This document shows, one piece after another, positions 1-8,724 of a DNA stretch of 64,000 nucleotides (within the stretch, counting starts at the first letter, position 1; each line of letters starts with the position of its first letter). This stretch comes from Pseudomonas sp. MWU13-2100. GTDB taxonomy: Bacteria; Pseudomonadota; Gammaproteobacteria; Pseudomonadales; Pseudomonadaceae. Both the position numbers and the translations under genes were made by a program. The notes under the pieces are model-generated. The model searched no databases. It was given only the letters and a program-made list of their open reading frames with translations, and was not told where the DNA came from. The stretch is from the NCBI RefSeq assembly GCF_023242365.1, contig NZ_JALLIX010000027.1:30218-94217 (forward strand). The letters are read 5' to 3'.

Positions 1-1078
1 TCCTGGAAGCTTCGATCATTACCGCATCGATTCCAACTCCTATGGCCACGACTTTTTTGGCTGGGTCGATCCTGAGAGTGTCTACGGGCAACAGCTCGCG
101 CATCCGCATGTCCGGGCGCTCCATGAGACTGAAGGCAGCTTTGCTCTTTCATTGCTCGCGTCGGCGTTGCGCCCTTTCGGAGCGGCCATCAAACAGGCTG
201 TCGGCCCCGCGCGCATCTGGACGGGGCAAGCCGTCGTCAAGATTGAAGTGGAAGGCGACAGCGTGGCGGCAGTGCTGGAAGACGGACAACGAATCCATAC
301 ACGGTTTGCCGCGCTGGCGCTTGGTATTCGGGAGTGCCCGCAGGCGGATTTATTGCCCTGGCGGAGTAAAACCCAACTGTCACGGCAAATCATTGAACAC
401 GGAGTACCGGCCCGGTGGTCGGTGCAAGCGCAAAAAATCGTCATTACGGGTGGCTCGCACAGTGCTTATGCCATTGCCAACCGCCTGAGGCAGGAAGGCG
501 CGCTGGCGCCCAATAGCGAAGTGCGAATTTTGCAACGCAGCGGCACGAAGCTGTTTTACGCCAGTATCGATGCGTATCGGAGCAGTACCCACACCGCGCT
601 TGAACACCGGCCGAATGTGCAGACCGACGTCTGCCCGCAAACCGGTAACCTCTTTCGGTATTCGGGACTCAGGCATGCGGCCCGCGACACGTTTGAGCGT
701 ATTGCCACCGCTGCACTGCCGAGGTTTACCCAAACAAGAGTGGATAGCCTGAAGAATGCCCGACCGTGGCTGGATGAAGCCGACGTGGTCATTCAGGCCC
801 TGGGTTATGAAAGCAACTGCGTTCCCTTGGTCATCAACGGCATTCAGACCTCCATGCTGACGGAAGGCCCGATTGTCGACACCACGCCTGATGGTCGACT
901 GAAGCTGGCGAATGGACAAATCTCGCCTTTGTTCATCATGGGAATGAACCCCTATCCCTACGACGACAACAGCCTGACGCCAACCGGGCAATACGCCGCA
1001 CGCGGCCAGCAAATTCTCGAAGCCTTGTCCCAACACCGCGTGGCTGTCCGCAACGTAATGGACAACTCGACAACCTAA
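1..1078 (+). CDS. FAD/NAD(P)-binding oxidoreductase, 5' end cut by the window edge
   Basis: The frame is open from base 2 to the stop at 1076-1078, so the true start lies left of the window; internal TTG codons such as the one at 152 are not starts. The visible C-terminal part has a second dinucleotide-binding turn (VITGGSHSAYAIANRL, about bases 430-480) and a C-terminal segment (FIMGMNPYPYDDNSLTPTGQYA) of the kind that closes over a flavin or NADP site in flavin monooxygenase-like proteins. It is followed after 13 nt by an ATP-grasp ligase and then an MFS exporter, which suggests a tailoring oxidation in a small-molecule pathway. Substrate is unknown, and the N-terminal FAD motif that would settle the family is missing. 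Confidence 0.75.
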   Translation, partial: PGSFDHYRIDSNSYGHDFFGWVDPESVYGQQLAHPHVRALHETEGSFALSLLASALRPFGAAIKQAVGPARIWTGQAVVKIEVEGDSVAAVLEDGQRIHTRFAALALGIRECPQADLLPWRSKTQLSRQIIEHGVPARWSVQAQKIVITGGSHSAYAIANRLRQEGALAPNSEVRILQRSGTKLFYASIDAYRSSTHTALEHRPNVQTDVCPQTGNLFRYSGLRHAARDTFERIATAALPRFTQTRVDSLKNARPWLDEADVVIQALGYESNCVPLVINGIQTSMLTEGPIVDTTPDGRLKLANGQISPLFIMGMNPYPYDDNSLTPTGQYAARGQQILEALSQHRVAVRNVMDNSTT

Positions 1079-1091
1079 AGGATCAGACCCC

Positions 1092-2375
1092 ATGGCTCAC
1101 GTAGTTTTCATTGAAACAACCCGCCCTGGCATCCAGGCGATTGAAGCCGCCAAACGACTGGGTCACAAGGTCTCGCTGGTGACATCGGGCAAATTTGACT
1201 GGTTGCTGACCCCGGCCGAACTCGCCACTGTGAGAGACAGTGTCGACGCCACCTATTCGGCACCTTCTACCCAGTCCGCTGACGATTGCGAGCGCGCCCT
1301 CATCGAGTGCATGGCTGTCGAGCCGATCGATGCGCTGTTAACCGTGTTTCATCCTTGCGTATTGCCGGCCACGACGGCGGCAGCCAGGCTGGGGTTGAAA
1401 GCGACGTGTGTCGAGGGCGTGATGAATGCGCGGGACAAAGCCAGATGCCGTGATCTGATCCAGCAAGCCGGCTTGCCATCCGTGCAGTTCAGACGTGTCA
1501 GCGGTTTCGAAGAGGCCCGACAGGCTGCGCTTGCAATCGGTTATCCGGTTGTCGTCAAACCGAGCACCGGACTGGCAAAGATGATGGTGAAGATCATTGC
1601 GCACGAGCAAGCCCTGACCGCCTACTTTGAGCAGTACAACCAGTCGCTTGCGGCACTGGATGAAGCCATGCGAGCGGAAATAGACGACATCTTCGTGGTA
1701 GAGGAAGTCGCCGTTGGCCCGTTGTTCTCCATTGAGGTCGCGGTCAGTGCCCATGACGAATGGATGCCCTTGGCCATCCTGCGTCGCAAGACCGGTCGAG
1801 GCAACCCGGTGCTGGAAATGGGCTCGACCATGCCTTCAGGCCTCTCCGATGACGAGTATCAGGTGGCAGCCGATTACGCCATTGCCATTGTCAAAGCCCT
1901 GGGGCTGGATCTGGGCATCTTCCATGTCGAGTTTATTTACACCGCCAACGGCCCAAGACTGGTCGAGGTCAATCCACGCATTGCGGGCGGCGCGATTCCC
2001 GACCTGATAAACGCCTCCACGGGGGTGAACCTGTTTGAGCTGCTGGTGCGTATTCACACGGGAGAGCGATTGGGGCTGGGCCGTCTTGCCAGTCAGACCT
2101 ATTCGAGTCACTCATTCATTGCCGCGGAGCAGGATTGCACTGTGCGTGAAGACCTTCCCGAAGACTGGTTCAGCCCGATACGGGCACAGTTGCATTCCGG
2201 TGTGGCCAATATCAAGGCGGGGCAGTTCCTTCAGCACATGGAGGGCAACTTCAGTACTTATGGCGTTATCCGAGTGAGCGGCAACAGTTACGCCGAAGTG
2301 GTGGAAAAGGTTGCGCTCAAACACGCAGCGGTTGAGCAGATACTCGGCGTGAAGCTGGTGCCAATCAGTGATTGA
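1092..2375 (+). CDS. ATP-grasp domain ligase
   Basis: 427 residues starting at ATG 1092, with AAGGA about 10 nt upstream. The N-terminal Rossmann-like part (MAHVVFIETTRPGIQAIEAA) is followed by an ATP-grasp fold: a lysine in the VVVKPSTGLAKMMVK segment, an acidic FVVEEV strand, and the Mg-binding pattern FHVEFIY...RLVEVNPRIAGGAI. Proteins of this build couple a carboxylate to an amine through an acyl-phosphate, for example L-amino acid ligases. It sits 13 nt after an oxidoreductase and directly before an exporter, the usual order in a dipeptide-like or amino-acid-derived metabolite cluster. The acid and amine substrates cannot be read from the sequence. Confidence 0.85.
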   Translation: MAHVVFIETTRPGIQAIEAAKRLGHKVSLVTSGKFDWLLTPAELATVRDSVDATYSAPSTQSADDCERALIECMAVEPIDALLTVFHPCVLPATTAAARLGLKATCVEGVMNARDKARCRDLIQQAGLPSVQFRRVSGFEEARQAALAIGYPVVVKPSTGLAKMMVKIIAHEQALTAYFEQYNQSLAALDEAMRAEIDDIFVVEEVAVGPLFSIEVAVSAHDEWMPLAILRRKTGRGNPVLEMGSTMPSGLSDDEYQVAADYAIAIVKALGLDLGIFHVEFIYTANGPRLVEVNPRIAGGAIPDLINASTGVNLFELLVRIHTGERLGLGRLASQTYSSHSFIAAEQDCTVREDLPEDWFSPIRAQLHSGVANIKAGQFLQHMEGNFSTYGVIRVSGNSYAEVVEKVALKHAAVEQILGVKLVPISD

Positions 2376-2419
2376 ACCCGGTTGCTTCAGCTACCCATCC
2401 ACTCATTCCAGGTGAAATC

Positions 2420-3643
2420 ATGCAAGACTGGCTGACTCTGGCAAGAGATCGACGTTTCATACTGCTCTGGCTGGCGACCCTGGTCAGCTCCACCGGTACT
2501 TTCATTTTATTGCTGTCTGTATCGGCTTACATCATTCGAGTCCACCACTCAGGACTCGGCGCTACCTCCGTGTTCGCCTTCCAATGGATCCTGCCGGTGG
2601 CACTGGCATCGCTGATCCGATTGATTTGCGAGAGGGGCGGACTGCGCAAGGCGGTGATCAGTAGCGACATCATCAACGGCCTGCTGTCGCTGTTGATTGG
2701 CGTGCTTCTGGCGCAAGGCTGGATGACCCCGGTGTTGCTCTGCTTCCTGTTCAGGGGATTTGTGGAGGCGATCACCAAAACCAGCCGCGTGGTGTTCATC
2801 AAGAAACTGTTCGAAGGCCGACAACTTGAACTCGCGTCCTCGACGTTCAACCTTTCTTACTACTTGGGGGGCGTGCTGGGCGGGGTGATCGGTAGTCTGC
2901 TGGTCGGCACGTTCTCACTGTTGGCAGTGGCCGCGATCAGCGCGGCGACTTTCGCGTTCTCGGCGCTGTGTTATGCCGGATTGCCGTTTGTCCTGACGGC
3001 CAGGCAAGACAATGCCAAACGCCGTGGCGTGCTGATGTCGAATCTGGCAATCGTGACCAAAGAGCCGCAACTGTTTGCCGCGTTTGGCTACCTGTGCATT
3101 GCAACGGGCGTGTTCCAGGGCTTTCACAACGCCGCCCGGACTATCTTGCCGATCAGAGTGCTCGGGCTGCCCGACTCAGCTGTCATGCAACTGCAGATTG
3201 TCAGCGCCTTGGGAATCATCCTCGGGGCGCTGGCCGTGTCGTTGCTGCCGACTCTGGTGCGCTGGAAAAGCTTTGGCTTGCTGGCCAATACCATGACCGC
3301 CATCTGCCTGGTCTTGACGACACTGGTCCAAAATAGCGTTCAATTGCTGGTGGCTTATTTTCTCTTCATCTTCCTGTTCGAAGTGTCCTTTACCGCGGCC
3401 CAGTCACGCTTGATCCAGTTGAGTTCTTCCGAAGACATCGTCACGATCACCGCAGGGACCAATGCGTTTGGCTCGGGGTTGCTGATTGTGTGCGCGTTAC
3501 TCTCCGGCGGGCTGGCCGACCTTATTCCATTCCAGCAGGTTGGCTATCTGGTCGGTATTTGCTCGCTGTTGCTGAGCACGCTGATATTGCTGGTGCAGAG
3601 TGGGGTCAGGAAACGAATGCACTATCGGCCTTCAAATCAATAG
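2420..3643 (+). CDS. MFS transporter, probable exporter of the upstream pathway
   Basis: About 407 residues with repeated hydrophobic helices (ILLWLATLVSSTGTFILLLSVSAYII and similar), consistent with 10-12 membrane segments of an MFS_1/enterobactin-exporter type carrier. The frame is open from a TTG at 2372 that overlaps the ATP-grasp stop, but ATG 2420 has a clear AGGTGA ribosome site 6 nt upstream and begins MQDWLTLARDRRF, the usual short cytoplasmic lead of these proteins. Tight linkage to the ligase suggests export of the product or self-protection; import is possible. No terminator was recognised after it. Confidence 0.82.
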   Translation: MQDWLTLARDRRFILLWLATLVSSTGTFILLLSVSAYIIRVHHSGLGATSVFAFQWILPVALASLIRLICERGGLRKAVISSDIINGLLSLLIGVLLAQGWMTPVLLCFLFRGFVEAITKTSRVVFIKKLFEGRQLELASSTFNLSYYLGGVLGGVIGSLLVGTFSLLAVAAISAATFAFSALCYAGLPFVLTARQDNAKRRGVLMSNLAIVTKEPQLFAAFGYLCIATGVFQGFHNAARTILPIRVLGLPDSAVMQLQIVSALGIILGALAVSLLPTLVRWKSFGLLANTMTAICLVLTTLVQNSVQLLVAYFLFIFLFEVSFTAAQSRLIQLSSSEDIVTITAGTNAFGSGLLIVCALLSGGLADLIPFQQVGYLVGICSLLLSTLILLVQSGVRKRMHYRPSNQ

Positions 3644-3820
3644 GGCGAAAAGGGGACGCGGCGCGCGGCCGACGTGGCTTTCGGCCAAAAGCGCCTCGAC
3701 TACAACCAGAAGGTTGAGATCGAATAACTTTTTGAAAAAAACGCTATAGGCTTTACTTAGGAGGCACATTGCTAGTAATCAGTCATTGAGTGTGTTCAAT
3801 TCTTGGTTCAGGGGTCGCTG
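3644..3820. other. Intergenic region before the GGDEF/EAL gene
   Basis: 177 bases without a gene. It holds a GC-rich hairpin (GGCCGA at 3667-3672 pairing with TCGGCC at 3681-3686) that lacks a T-tract on either strand, then an A/T-rich stretch around 3722-3765 likely to carry the promoter of the downstream gene. I could not place -35 and -10 boxes with confidence. Confidence 0.4.
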
Positions 3821-6778
3821 ATGAGTGTTCGTCCATTGACCGACTCCCCGCGGCAATCGAATGATTGCGCTATTGTCGCCTCTCAACTGCAAGTGATTCC
3901 GGATACGCTTGGCATGGCCTATGTTGGCAACGAGGGCACAATCGAACACCTGCTGGACTCAGCGCGCAACTGGGCCCATACCACCGCCTGGGTGGTCTAC
4001 CGCGCCGGAGAGCAAATGCATCGGGTCGGGCAGGGCGACCCGTCGCTGCCGTGGCCCTCAAGCGTTGCCCATGAAGCGTTTGATGCCTTTTGCCTGAGCC
4101 ACCAGTTGCACCGTTGGCCGACCGGCAAAGGCGAAAGCGCGCTGGGTTGGCTGCTCGCGCCCGTCAAGGATGCCGCCGAACCGGCGCTCGCCGAGTTTGC
4201 CCGGCGCCTGGGCATCGAGGTGCAGACCAACACCCTGGCCCGTGCGCAGATCACTCAGCGTGTGCTGTATGAGATTACTTACCTGGCCAGTTCGACCCGC
4301 GACCGCTCGGTGTTCCTGGTGGGGGTTCACCAACTGCTGGCCAGCCTGATCGACGCCGAGAACTTCTACCTCGCGCTGTATGACCCGCTCAGTGGCAAGA
4401 TCGACTACCCGTACTACGTCGACATTATCGATGTGGATGCCCTGGAAGCCGAGAACTACGAATACCTTGACCCTGCGCACCTGTCCTTGACCGGCCAGGT
4501 ATTGACCAGCGGCCAGCCGCTGCTGATCGACTCCGCCGGCATTCTCACGGCTCAGGCCGAGGGCCGTTTCCACTGCGTGGGTGATCGTCCCGAGTTCTGG
4601 ATGGGCGCGCCGCTGAAAAATGCCTCGGATGAGGTGTTTGGCATGCTGGCGATGCAAGTCTACGAGGTTGCCCGTATCTACAGCGCCGAAGACCGCGCGC
4701 TGTTTTTGGTGGTGGCCCGCCACGTGGCCATGGCGTTGGACCGGATCCTGCACCGGGCGGACCTGGAAGAGACGGTGATGCGTCGCACCCTGGAGCTGTC
4801 GGCGCTCAACGATGCCCTGCGGCAGGAGGTGCTCGACCGGGAGCGCGCCGAACATCTGCAGAGCGCCTTGTTCCAGATTGCCGAACTGTCGAGCCAGCCT
4901 GGCGACATGGCCGAATTGTTTCAAACCCTGCATGGCATCGTCGGCGAGTTGCTGTTCGCGCAGAACTTCTACATTGCATTGTTCGATGATGCGACCGGCG
5001 AAGTGACCTTTCCGTACTATGTCGATGAGCGCCAGACCACCCGCCCGATGGCGCGGCGTGGGCGCCGGGGCTTGACCGAGTACGTTATCCGCCAGCGTCG
5101 GCCGTGCCTGATCGACGCCGCCGAGTCCGAGCGCTTGTCGGCGAGCGGCGAAACCGAAAGGGCCCATGAGTCTGTCCGCGCCTACTCCTGGCTGGGCATT
5201 CCCTTGTTCGATGGCGATGTGGTGCGCGGCGTGCTTGCTGTACAAAGCTACACGCCGCAGGTGTGTTACACCCTGCGTGACCAGGAACTGCTGACGTTCG
5301 TGTCGCGGCACATCGACACAGCGCTGTCGCGGCGCACGGCCGCCGAAGCGATCCACGCCGCCAACCTCATGCTCGAAGCCCGGGTGCAGAACCGCACCCG
5401 CGAACTCGATCATGCCAATGCCAAGCTGCAACACGAAAACGCCCACGATGCGCTGACCGGGCTGGCGAACCGTACCTACCTGCAACAACGCCTCAACCAG
5501 GCCTGGTCGCGGTTCGATAACGAAGGCGGGCACCTGGCGGTGATGTTCATCGACCTCGACCGTTTCAAGATGGTCAATGACAGCCTCGGCCATCATTTTG
5601 GTGACCTGCTGCTGATACAGGCCGCTGACCGTTTGCGCGGCTGCCTGCGCGACACCGACCTGCTGGCGCGCCTGGGCGGCGATGAGTTTTCGGTGCTCGC
5701 TCCCGAGGCGCCGTTGGACGTGGTCATCGACATTGCCGAACGGATCCTGGTGGCGTTCGACCTGCCGTTCGTCATCAATGGCCATGAAGTCTTTTCGTCC
5801 TGCAGCATCGGTATTGTCAGCGCCGACAGCCAGTTCCATCACGAGCCGGCCGACCTGCTGCGCGATGCCGACACGGCGATGTACCGGGTCAAGAGCGCCG
5901 GGCGCGACAGCTACGCGGTGTTCAACCAGGAAGTACGCCGCGAAGTCTCTGACCAGGTTGAGCGTGAAGGGGCCTTGCGCAACGCTCTCAAGCGTACTGA
6001 CGAATTGCTGCCGTATTTCCAGCCGATTGTCAGCGTCGAAAGCGGTGAACTGCTCGCCCTGGAGGCGTTGGTCCGCTGGCATCAGCCGGGCGGCCGGGTG
6101 ATCGCGCCTGGCGAGTTCCTGCCGGACTTCGAGGGCTTGCGCCTGATCGGTCGACTGGACCTGTACATGCTGACCCGCATCGCCGTGATCCTCGCCCAAC
6201 CCCAGCACGCCCACTGGCCGCCGGTGCACGTCAATTGTTCCAGCTACAGCATGACGCGTCCGGACTTCGCCAGCGATGTGCTCGCACTGCTGGCGCAGCA
6301 CCAGGTTTTGCCGTCGCGGATCTGCCTGGAACTGACCGAGGGGGCCCTGGTGGCTGAACCGGCGATGGCTCGACGCACCATGCAGCAACTGGCCGACAAC
6401 GGCATGTCGGTGGTACTCGATGACTTCGGTGCGGGTTTTTCATCCCTGAGCTACGTGCATCAATACCGTTTCAGCGGCTTGAAGATCGACAAGTCGTTCA
6501 TTCTCGAGTTGACCAGCAGTTCCCGCAGTCGCGCGATTGTCCGGGCGATTGTGCGGATGGCCGAATCCCTGGACCTGAGCGTGGTGGCCGAAGGGGTCGA
6601 GGACGCCGCGACGCTGGATTTGCTGCGCGAAATGGGCGCGGGGCAGGCCCAAGGCTATTATTTTGCCAGGCCGATGGGGTTGGAGGCGTTGATGGGGTGT
6701 TTCTCTGGCGGCGGACCGGTTCTCGGCTACGGCGTCTCCCCGGGACTTTCTCAAGGCGCCTGTCGCGCAGGCGGATGA
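3821..6778 (+). CDS. GAF-GAF-GGDEF-EAL cyclic-di-GMP protein
   Basis: About 985 residues. ATG 3821 is preceded by AGGGG and preferred over an in-frame TTG at 3803. Two GAF-like sensor domains (roughly residues 155-310 and 350-505) share the FYxALYD/FYIALFD...YYVD pattern and are followed by a coiled linker, a GGDEF domain (intact GGDEF near residue 620, RDTD inhibitory site five residues before it) and an EAL domain (LEALVRW near 747, ELTEG, DDFGAGFSSL near 866, KIDKSF, EGVED). All visible catalytic residues of both domains are kept, so it could make or degrade c-di-GMP. No membrane segment is seen, so it is probably cytosolic. Its ligand is unknown and no partner lies beside it. Confidence 0.93.
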   Translation: MSVRPLTDSPRQSNDCAIVASQLQVIPDTLGMAYVGNEGTIEHLLDSARNWAHTTAWVVYRAGEQMHRVGQGDPSLPWPSSVAHEAFDAFCLSHQLHRWPTGKGESALGWLLAPVKDAAEPALAEFARRLGIEVQTNTLARAQITQRVLYEITYLASSTRDRSVFLVGVHQLLASLIDAENFYLALYDPLSGKIDYPYYVDIIDVDALEAENYEYLDPAHLSLTGQVLTSGQPLLIDSAGILTAQAEGRFHCVGDRPEFWMGAPLKNASDEVFGMLAMQVYEVARIYSAEDRALFLVVARHVAMALDRILHRADLEETVMRRTLELSALNDALRQEVLDRERAEHLQSALFQIAELSSQPGDMAELFQTLHGIVGELLFAQNFYIALFDDATGEVTFPYYVDERQTTRPMARRGRRGLTEYVIRQRRPCLIDAAESERLSASGETERAHESVRAYSWLGIPLFDGDVVRGVLAVQSYTPQVCYTLRDQELLTFVSRHIDTALSRRTAAEAIHAANLMLEARVQNRTRELDHANAKLQHENAHDALTGLANRTYLQQRLNQAWSRFDNEGGHLAVMFIDLDRFKMVNDSLGHHFGDLLLIQAADRLRGCLRDTDLLARLGGDEFSVLAPEAPLDVVIDIAERILVAFDLPFVINGHEVFSSCSIGIVSADSQFHHEPADLLRDADTAMYRVKSAGRDSYAVFNQEVRREVSDQVEREGALRNALKRTDELLPYFQPIVSVESGELLALEALVRWHQPGGRVIAPGEFLPDFEGLRLIGRLDLYMLTRIAVILAQPQHAHWPPVHVNCSSYSMTRPDFASDVLALLAQHQVLPSRICLELTEGALVAEPAMARRTMQQLADNGMSVVLDDFGAGFSSLSYVHQYRFSGLKIDKSFILELTSSSRSRAIVRAIVRMAESLDLSVVAEGVEDAATLDLLREMGAGQAQGYYFARPMGLEALMGCFSGGGPVLGYGVSPGLSQGACRAGG

Positions 6779-6963
6779 TCCCGAACCGATCGCGGGTGAC
6801 TGGACCGATGCAAGTCCAGGGTGAAAAAGCAGCGCTGGTAGGCCTTGGCCGTGGTCGAGCCTGCCCGGCAGAGGCAAGACGTTCAACCACACCCGTGTCG
6901 CCATGAACCTCAAGGCGGATCAGACGCGGGCCTTGAACGACGCCGCGCCTGGGTGGACATGGG

Positions 6964-7851
6964 TTATTTGGCTTTCAGGCCATAGGTCTTGTTGGCAAAG
7001 GCAGCGATTGCATCCGCCATGGCTTGTGGTTGTTCGGGAGCCATGGCATGTCCGGCTTTTTTCAGCACGACTACCGAAACCCGGTCCCCGAGCATGTTCT
7101 TCAGCACCTGTGAGAATCGGCGGGGCGCGACGGCGTCAGCTTCACCCTGCAGGTCAAGAATCGGCGCCTTGCCGGCGGCAAAATAGTCGTCCACCGGAGT
7201 GGTGTTGCGCGCATGGGATTCAGCTTCGTGTGTTGCTTCGTGCCAGCCGTCGAGCCAACCAGTCGGATCATTGCCCGGCGCAAAGAACGCTTGCTTGAGG
7301 TAGATCAGGCGCTGTTCCTTGGACAGGGACAGGTCGCCGGCACCGTCGATGGCCTTGCGCATTTCCGGGCCGATGGGTTTTTCTGTCGAGCCTGGTGGTA
7401 CCTTGCCGGCCGAAGCGGCAGCCAACACGACACCGCGGACCAGGTCTGGACGATCAGCGGCCAGCTGGCGCGCCGGGAAGTTGCCCCAGGCATGACCGAC
7501 CACCACCACGGGCCCGGATTTTTCATGCTCGACGACGGCGGCGACGTCCTTGGCAAAATCATGAACGGAGAGATTTTCCATGGGACCGACGCTTTTGCCG
7601 ATGCCGCGCGGTTCAGGGCGTACCACCCGGAAACCCTTGGCCTGCAGATCCGCCGCCACCTGGTCGTAGTCACGTCCCGAGCGACCGAGGGACGGCAGCA
7701 TGACAATGACGGGGCCCTTGCCTTGGGACGTTACATCGATCTGAACGTTGTCGTACTTGATGACGTCTTGTTGCAGGGCAGGGCTGGCAAATGCGCTGGC
7801 GCAGGCTGTGAGCATGGCCAGCGCGCAGAGGTTCAAGGCGAATTTTTTCAT
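6964..7851 (-). CDS. Exported alpha/beta-hydrolase-fold protein with alanine at the nucleophile position
   Basis: 295 residues; ATG at 7849-7851 follows GGAG, and the 10-codon upstream extension lacks a ribosome site. The N-terminus (MKKFALNLCALAMLTACASAF) is a signal peptide; LTAC could be a lipobox, or signal peptidase I could cut after AFA. The fold is clear (VIVMLPSLGRSG, RVVRPEPRGIG, late PILDLQGEADAV and KKAGHAMAPE carrying acid and histidine), but the nucleophile elbow reads GHAWG, with Ala121 (GCC at 7489-7491) where serine is expected. It is the last gene of the minus-strand operon, 26 nt after the binding-protein gene, and has a frameshifted paralogue at 15112-16021. The role may be non-hydrolytic. 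Confidence 0.88.
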   Translation of the reverse strand: MKKFALNLCALAMLTACASAFASPALQQDVIKYDNVQIDVTSQGKGPVIVMLPSLGRSGRDYDQVAADLQAKGFRVVRPEPRGIGKSVGPMENLSVHDFAKDVAAVVEHEKSGPVVVVGHAWGNFPARQLAADRPDLVRGVVLAAASAGKVPPGSTEKPIGPEMRKAIDGAGDLSLSKEQRLIYLKQAFFAPGNDPTGWLDGWHEATHEAESHARNTTPVDDYFAAGKAPILDLQGEADAVAPRRFSQVLKNMLGDRVSVVVLKKAGHAMAPEQPQAMADAIAAFANKTYGLKAK

Positions 7852-7877
7852 TGTTATTCTCCGGTGTCGTTGAAAAA

Positions 7878-8669
7878 TCAAAGGGTCTTGCCGGGTTCCA
7901 GGCCGCTCTCTTCAAGCAACTGAATGGCCGGCTTGCTGGTCAGGTATTCGATGAAGGATTTGGCGGCGGCCGATTGAGTCGATTGTTTGGCCACCACGGC
8001 GGTGAACAGGCTGATCTTTTGAACCTTGTCGGGTAGCGGGCCGACGAAGTCGACACCGGGGGTGACTTTCAACTCGCTGACTTGTTGCATGCCCAGGTCG
8101 GCATCGCCGCGAGCCAAGGCTGTCCCTACCAGTTCCTTGCCTTCGATCACCACGCTTTTCGATTTCATCTGTTCGCTGATGCCGAGATCCTTGAACAGGG
8201 TCGTCGAGATGTAGACGCCGCTGGCGCCTTGCGAATACGCGACCCGCTTGGCATTCAGGAGCGTCTGACGCAGAGCATCCACCGATGAAACATCAGGCTT
8301 TGGCTGGCCCTTGGGGACGCCAACTCCGATCCGAGAGGAGGCAATCTGGGTGCGAGTGGTCATTTCGAATGAGCCAGTGCCCGAGAGTTTGTCCAGTGTT
8401 TCGGCGGCCATGATCGCCAGATCCATGGGCTCTTTGTGCAGCACCCGCTGAGGGATCGAATCTGGCGACTCGCCCATCGATGGACCCCAACTGATCAGCA
8501 GCTTGTTGCCGCTGGCTTTCTCGTAGGCTGGCTGCAGGTGTTGCATGGCACCCTTGAGTGCGCCGGTGGCAATGACATGCAACTCGGCGGCCTGCAGTTG
8601 GGCGCTGACAGCGAGCAGACTGCCGAGGCCTGCGGATACCATAAGCGACGCTTTTGTTGTTTTTTTCAC
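7878..8669 (-). CDS. ModA-like periplasmic substrate-binding protein
   Basis: About 263 residues. I place the start at GTG 8669 (MKKTTKASLMVSAG after initiation), with AGGTA upstream; the longer frame to 8711 runs through a repetitive tract. A signal peptide ends near LQAAELHVIA. The mature protein has the type-2 binding-protein layout (VIATGALKGAMQHLQPAYEKA, DLAIMAAETLDKL, later GDADLGMQQVSEL), as in the ModA/extracellular-solute-binding family. No ABC permease or ATPase lies near, so it is an orphan binding protein inside a catabolic operon. The ligand is more likely an organic anion than molybdate, which is inference from context only. Confidence 0.82.
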   Translation of the reverse strand: MKKTTKASLMVSAGLGSLLAVSAQLQAAELHVIATGALKGAMQHLQPAYEKASGNKLLISWGPSMGESPDSIPQRVLHKEPMDLAIMAAETLDKLSGTGSFEMTTRTQIASSRIGVGVPKGQPKPDVSSVDALRQTLLNAKRVAYSQGASGVYISTTLFKDLGISEQMKSKSVVIEGKELVGTALARGDADLGMQQVSELKVTPGVDFVGPLPDKVQKISLFTAVVAKQSTQSAAAKSFIEYLTSKPAIQLLEESGLEPGKTL

Positions 8670-8678
8670 GACTGTACC

Positions 8679-8702
8679 TTTTGGGGTTTGGGGTTTGGGG
8701 TT
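8679..8702. repeat. Short G-rich tandem repeat resembling telomeric sequence
   Basis: One TTTTGGGG unit followed by two TTTGGGG units gives three runs of four G on the plus strand. In the mRNA of the minus-strand binding-protein gene this is a C-rich leader just before the ribosome site of GTG 8669. Only three G4 runs are present, so an intramolecular quadruplex would need a shorter fourth run. Confidence 0.85.
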
Positions 8703-8724
8703 GCGGATCAACGGTCGACACCTC

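Noticed and set aside
3667..3686. Hairpin GGCCGA/TCGGCC as a terminator of the MFS gene
   Set aside because: No T-tract on either strand and only a 6-bp stem, so termination cannot be claimed.
4058..6388. A 776-codon open frame on the minus strand opposite the GGDEF/EAL gene
   Set aside because: It is a codon-bias shadow: composition is Gln/His/Arg-rich without any domain, and the plus-strand protein has complete GGDEF and EAL motifs.
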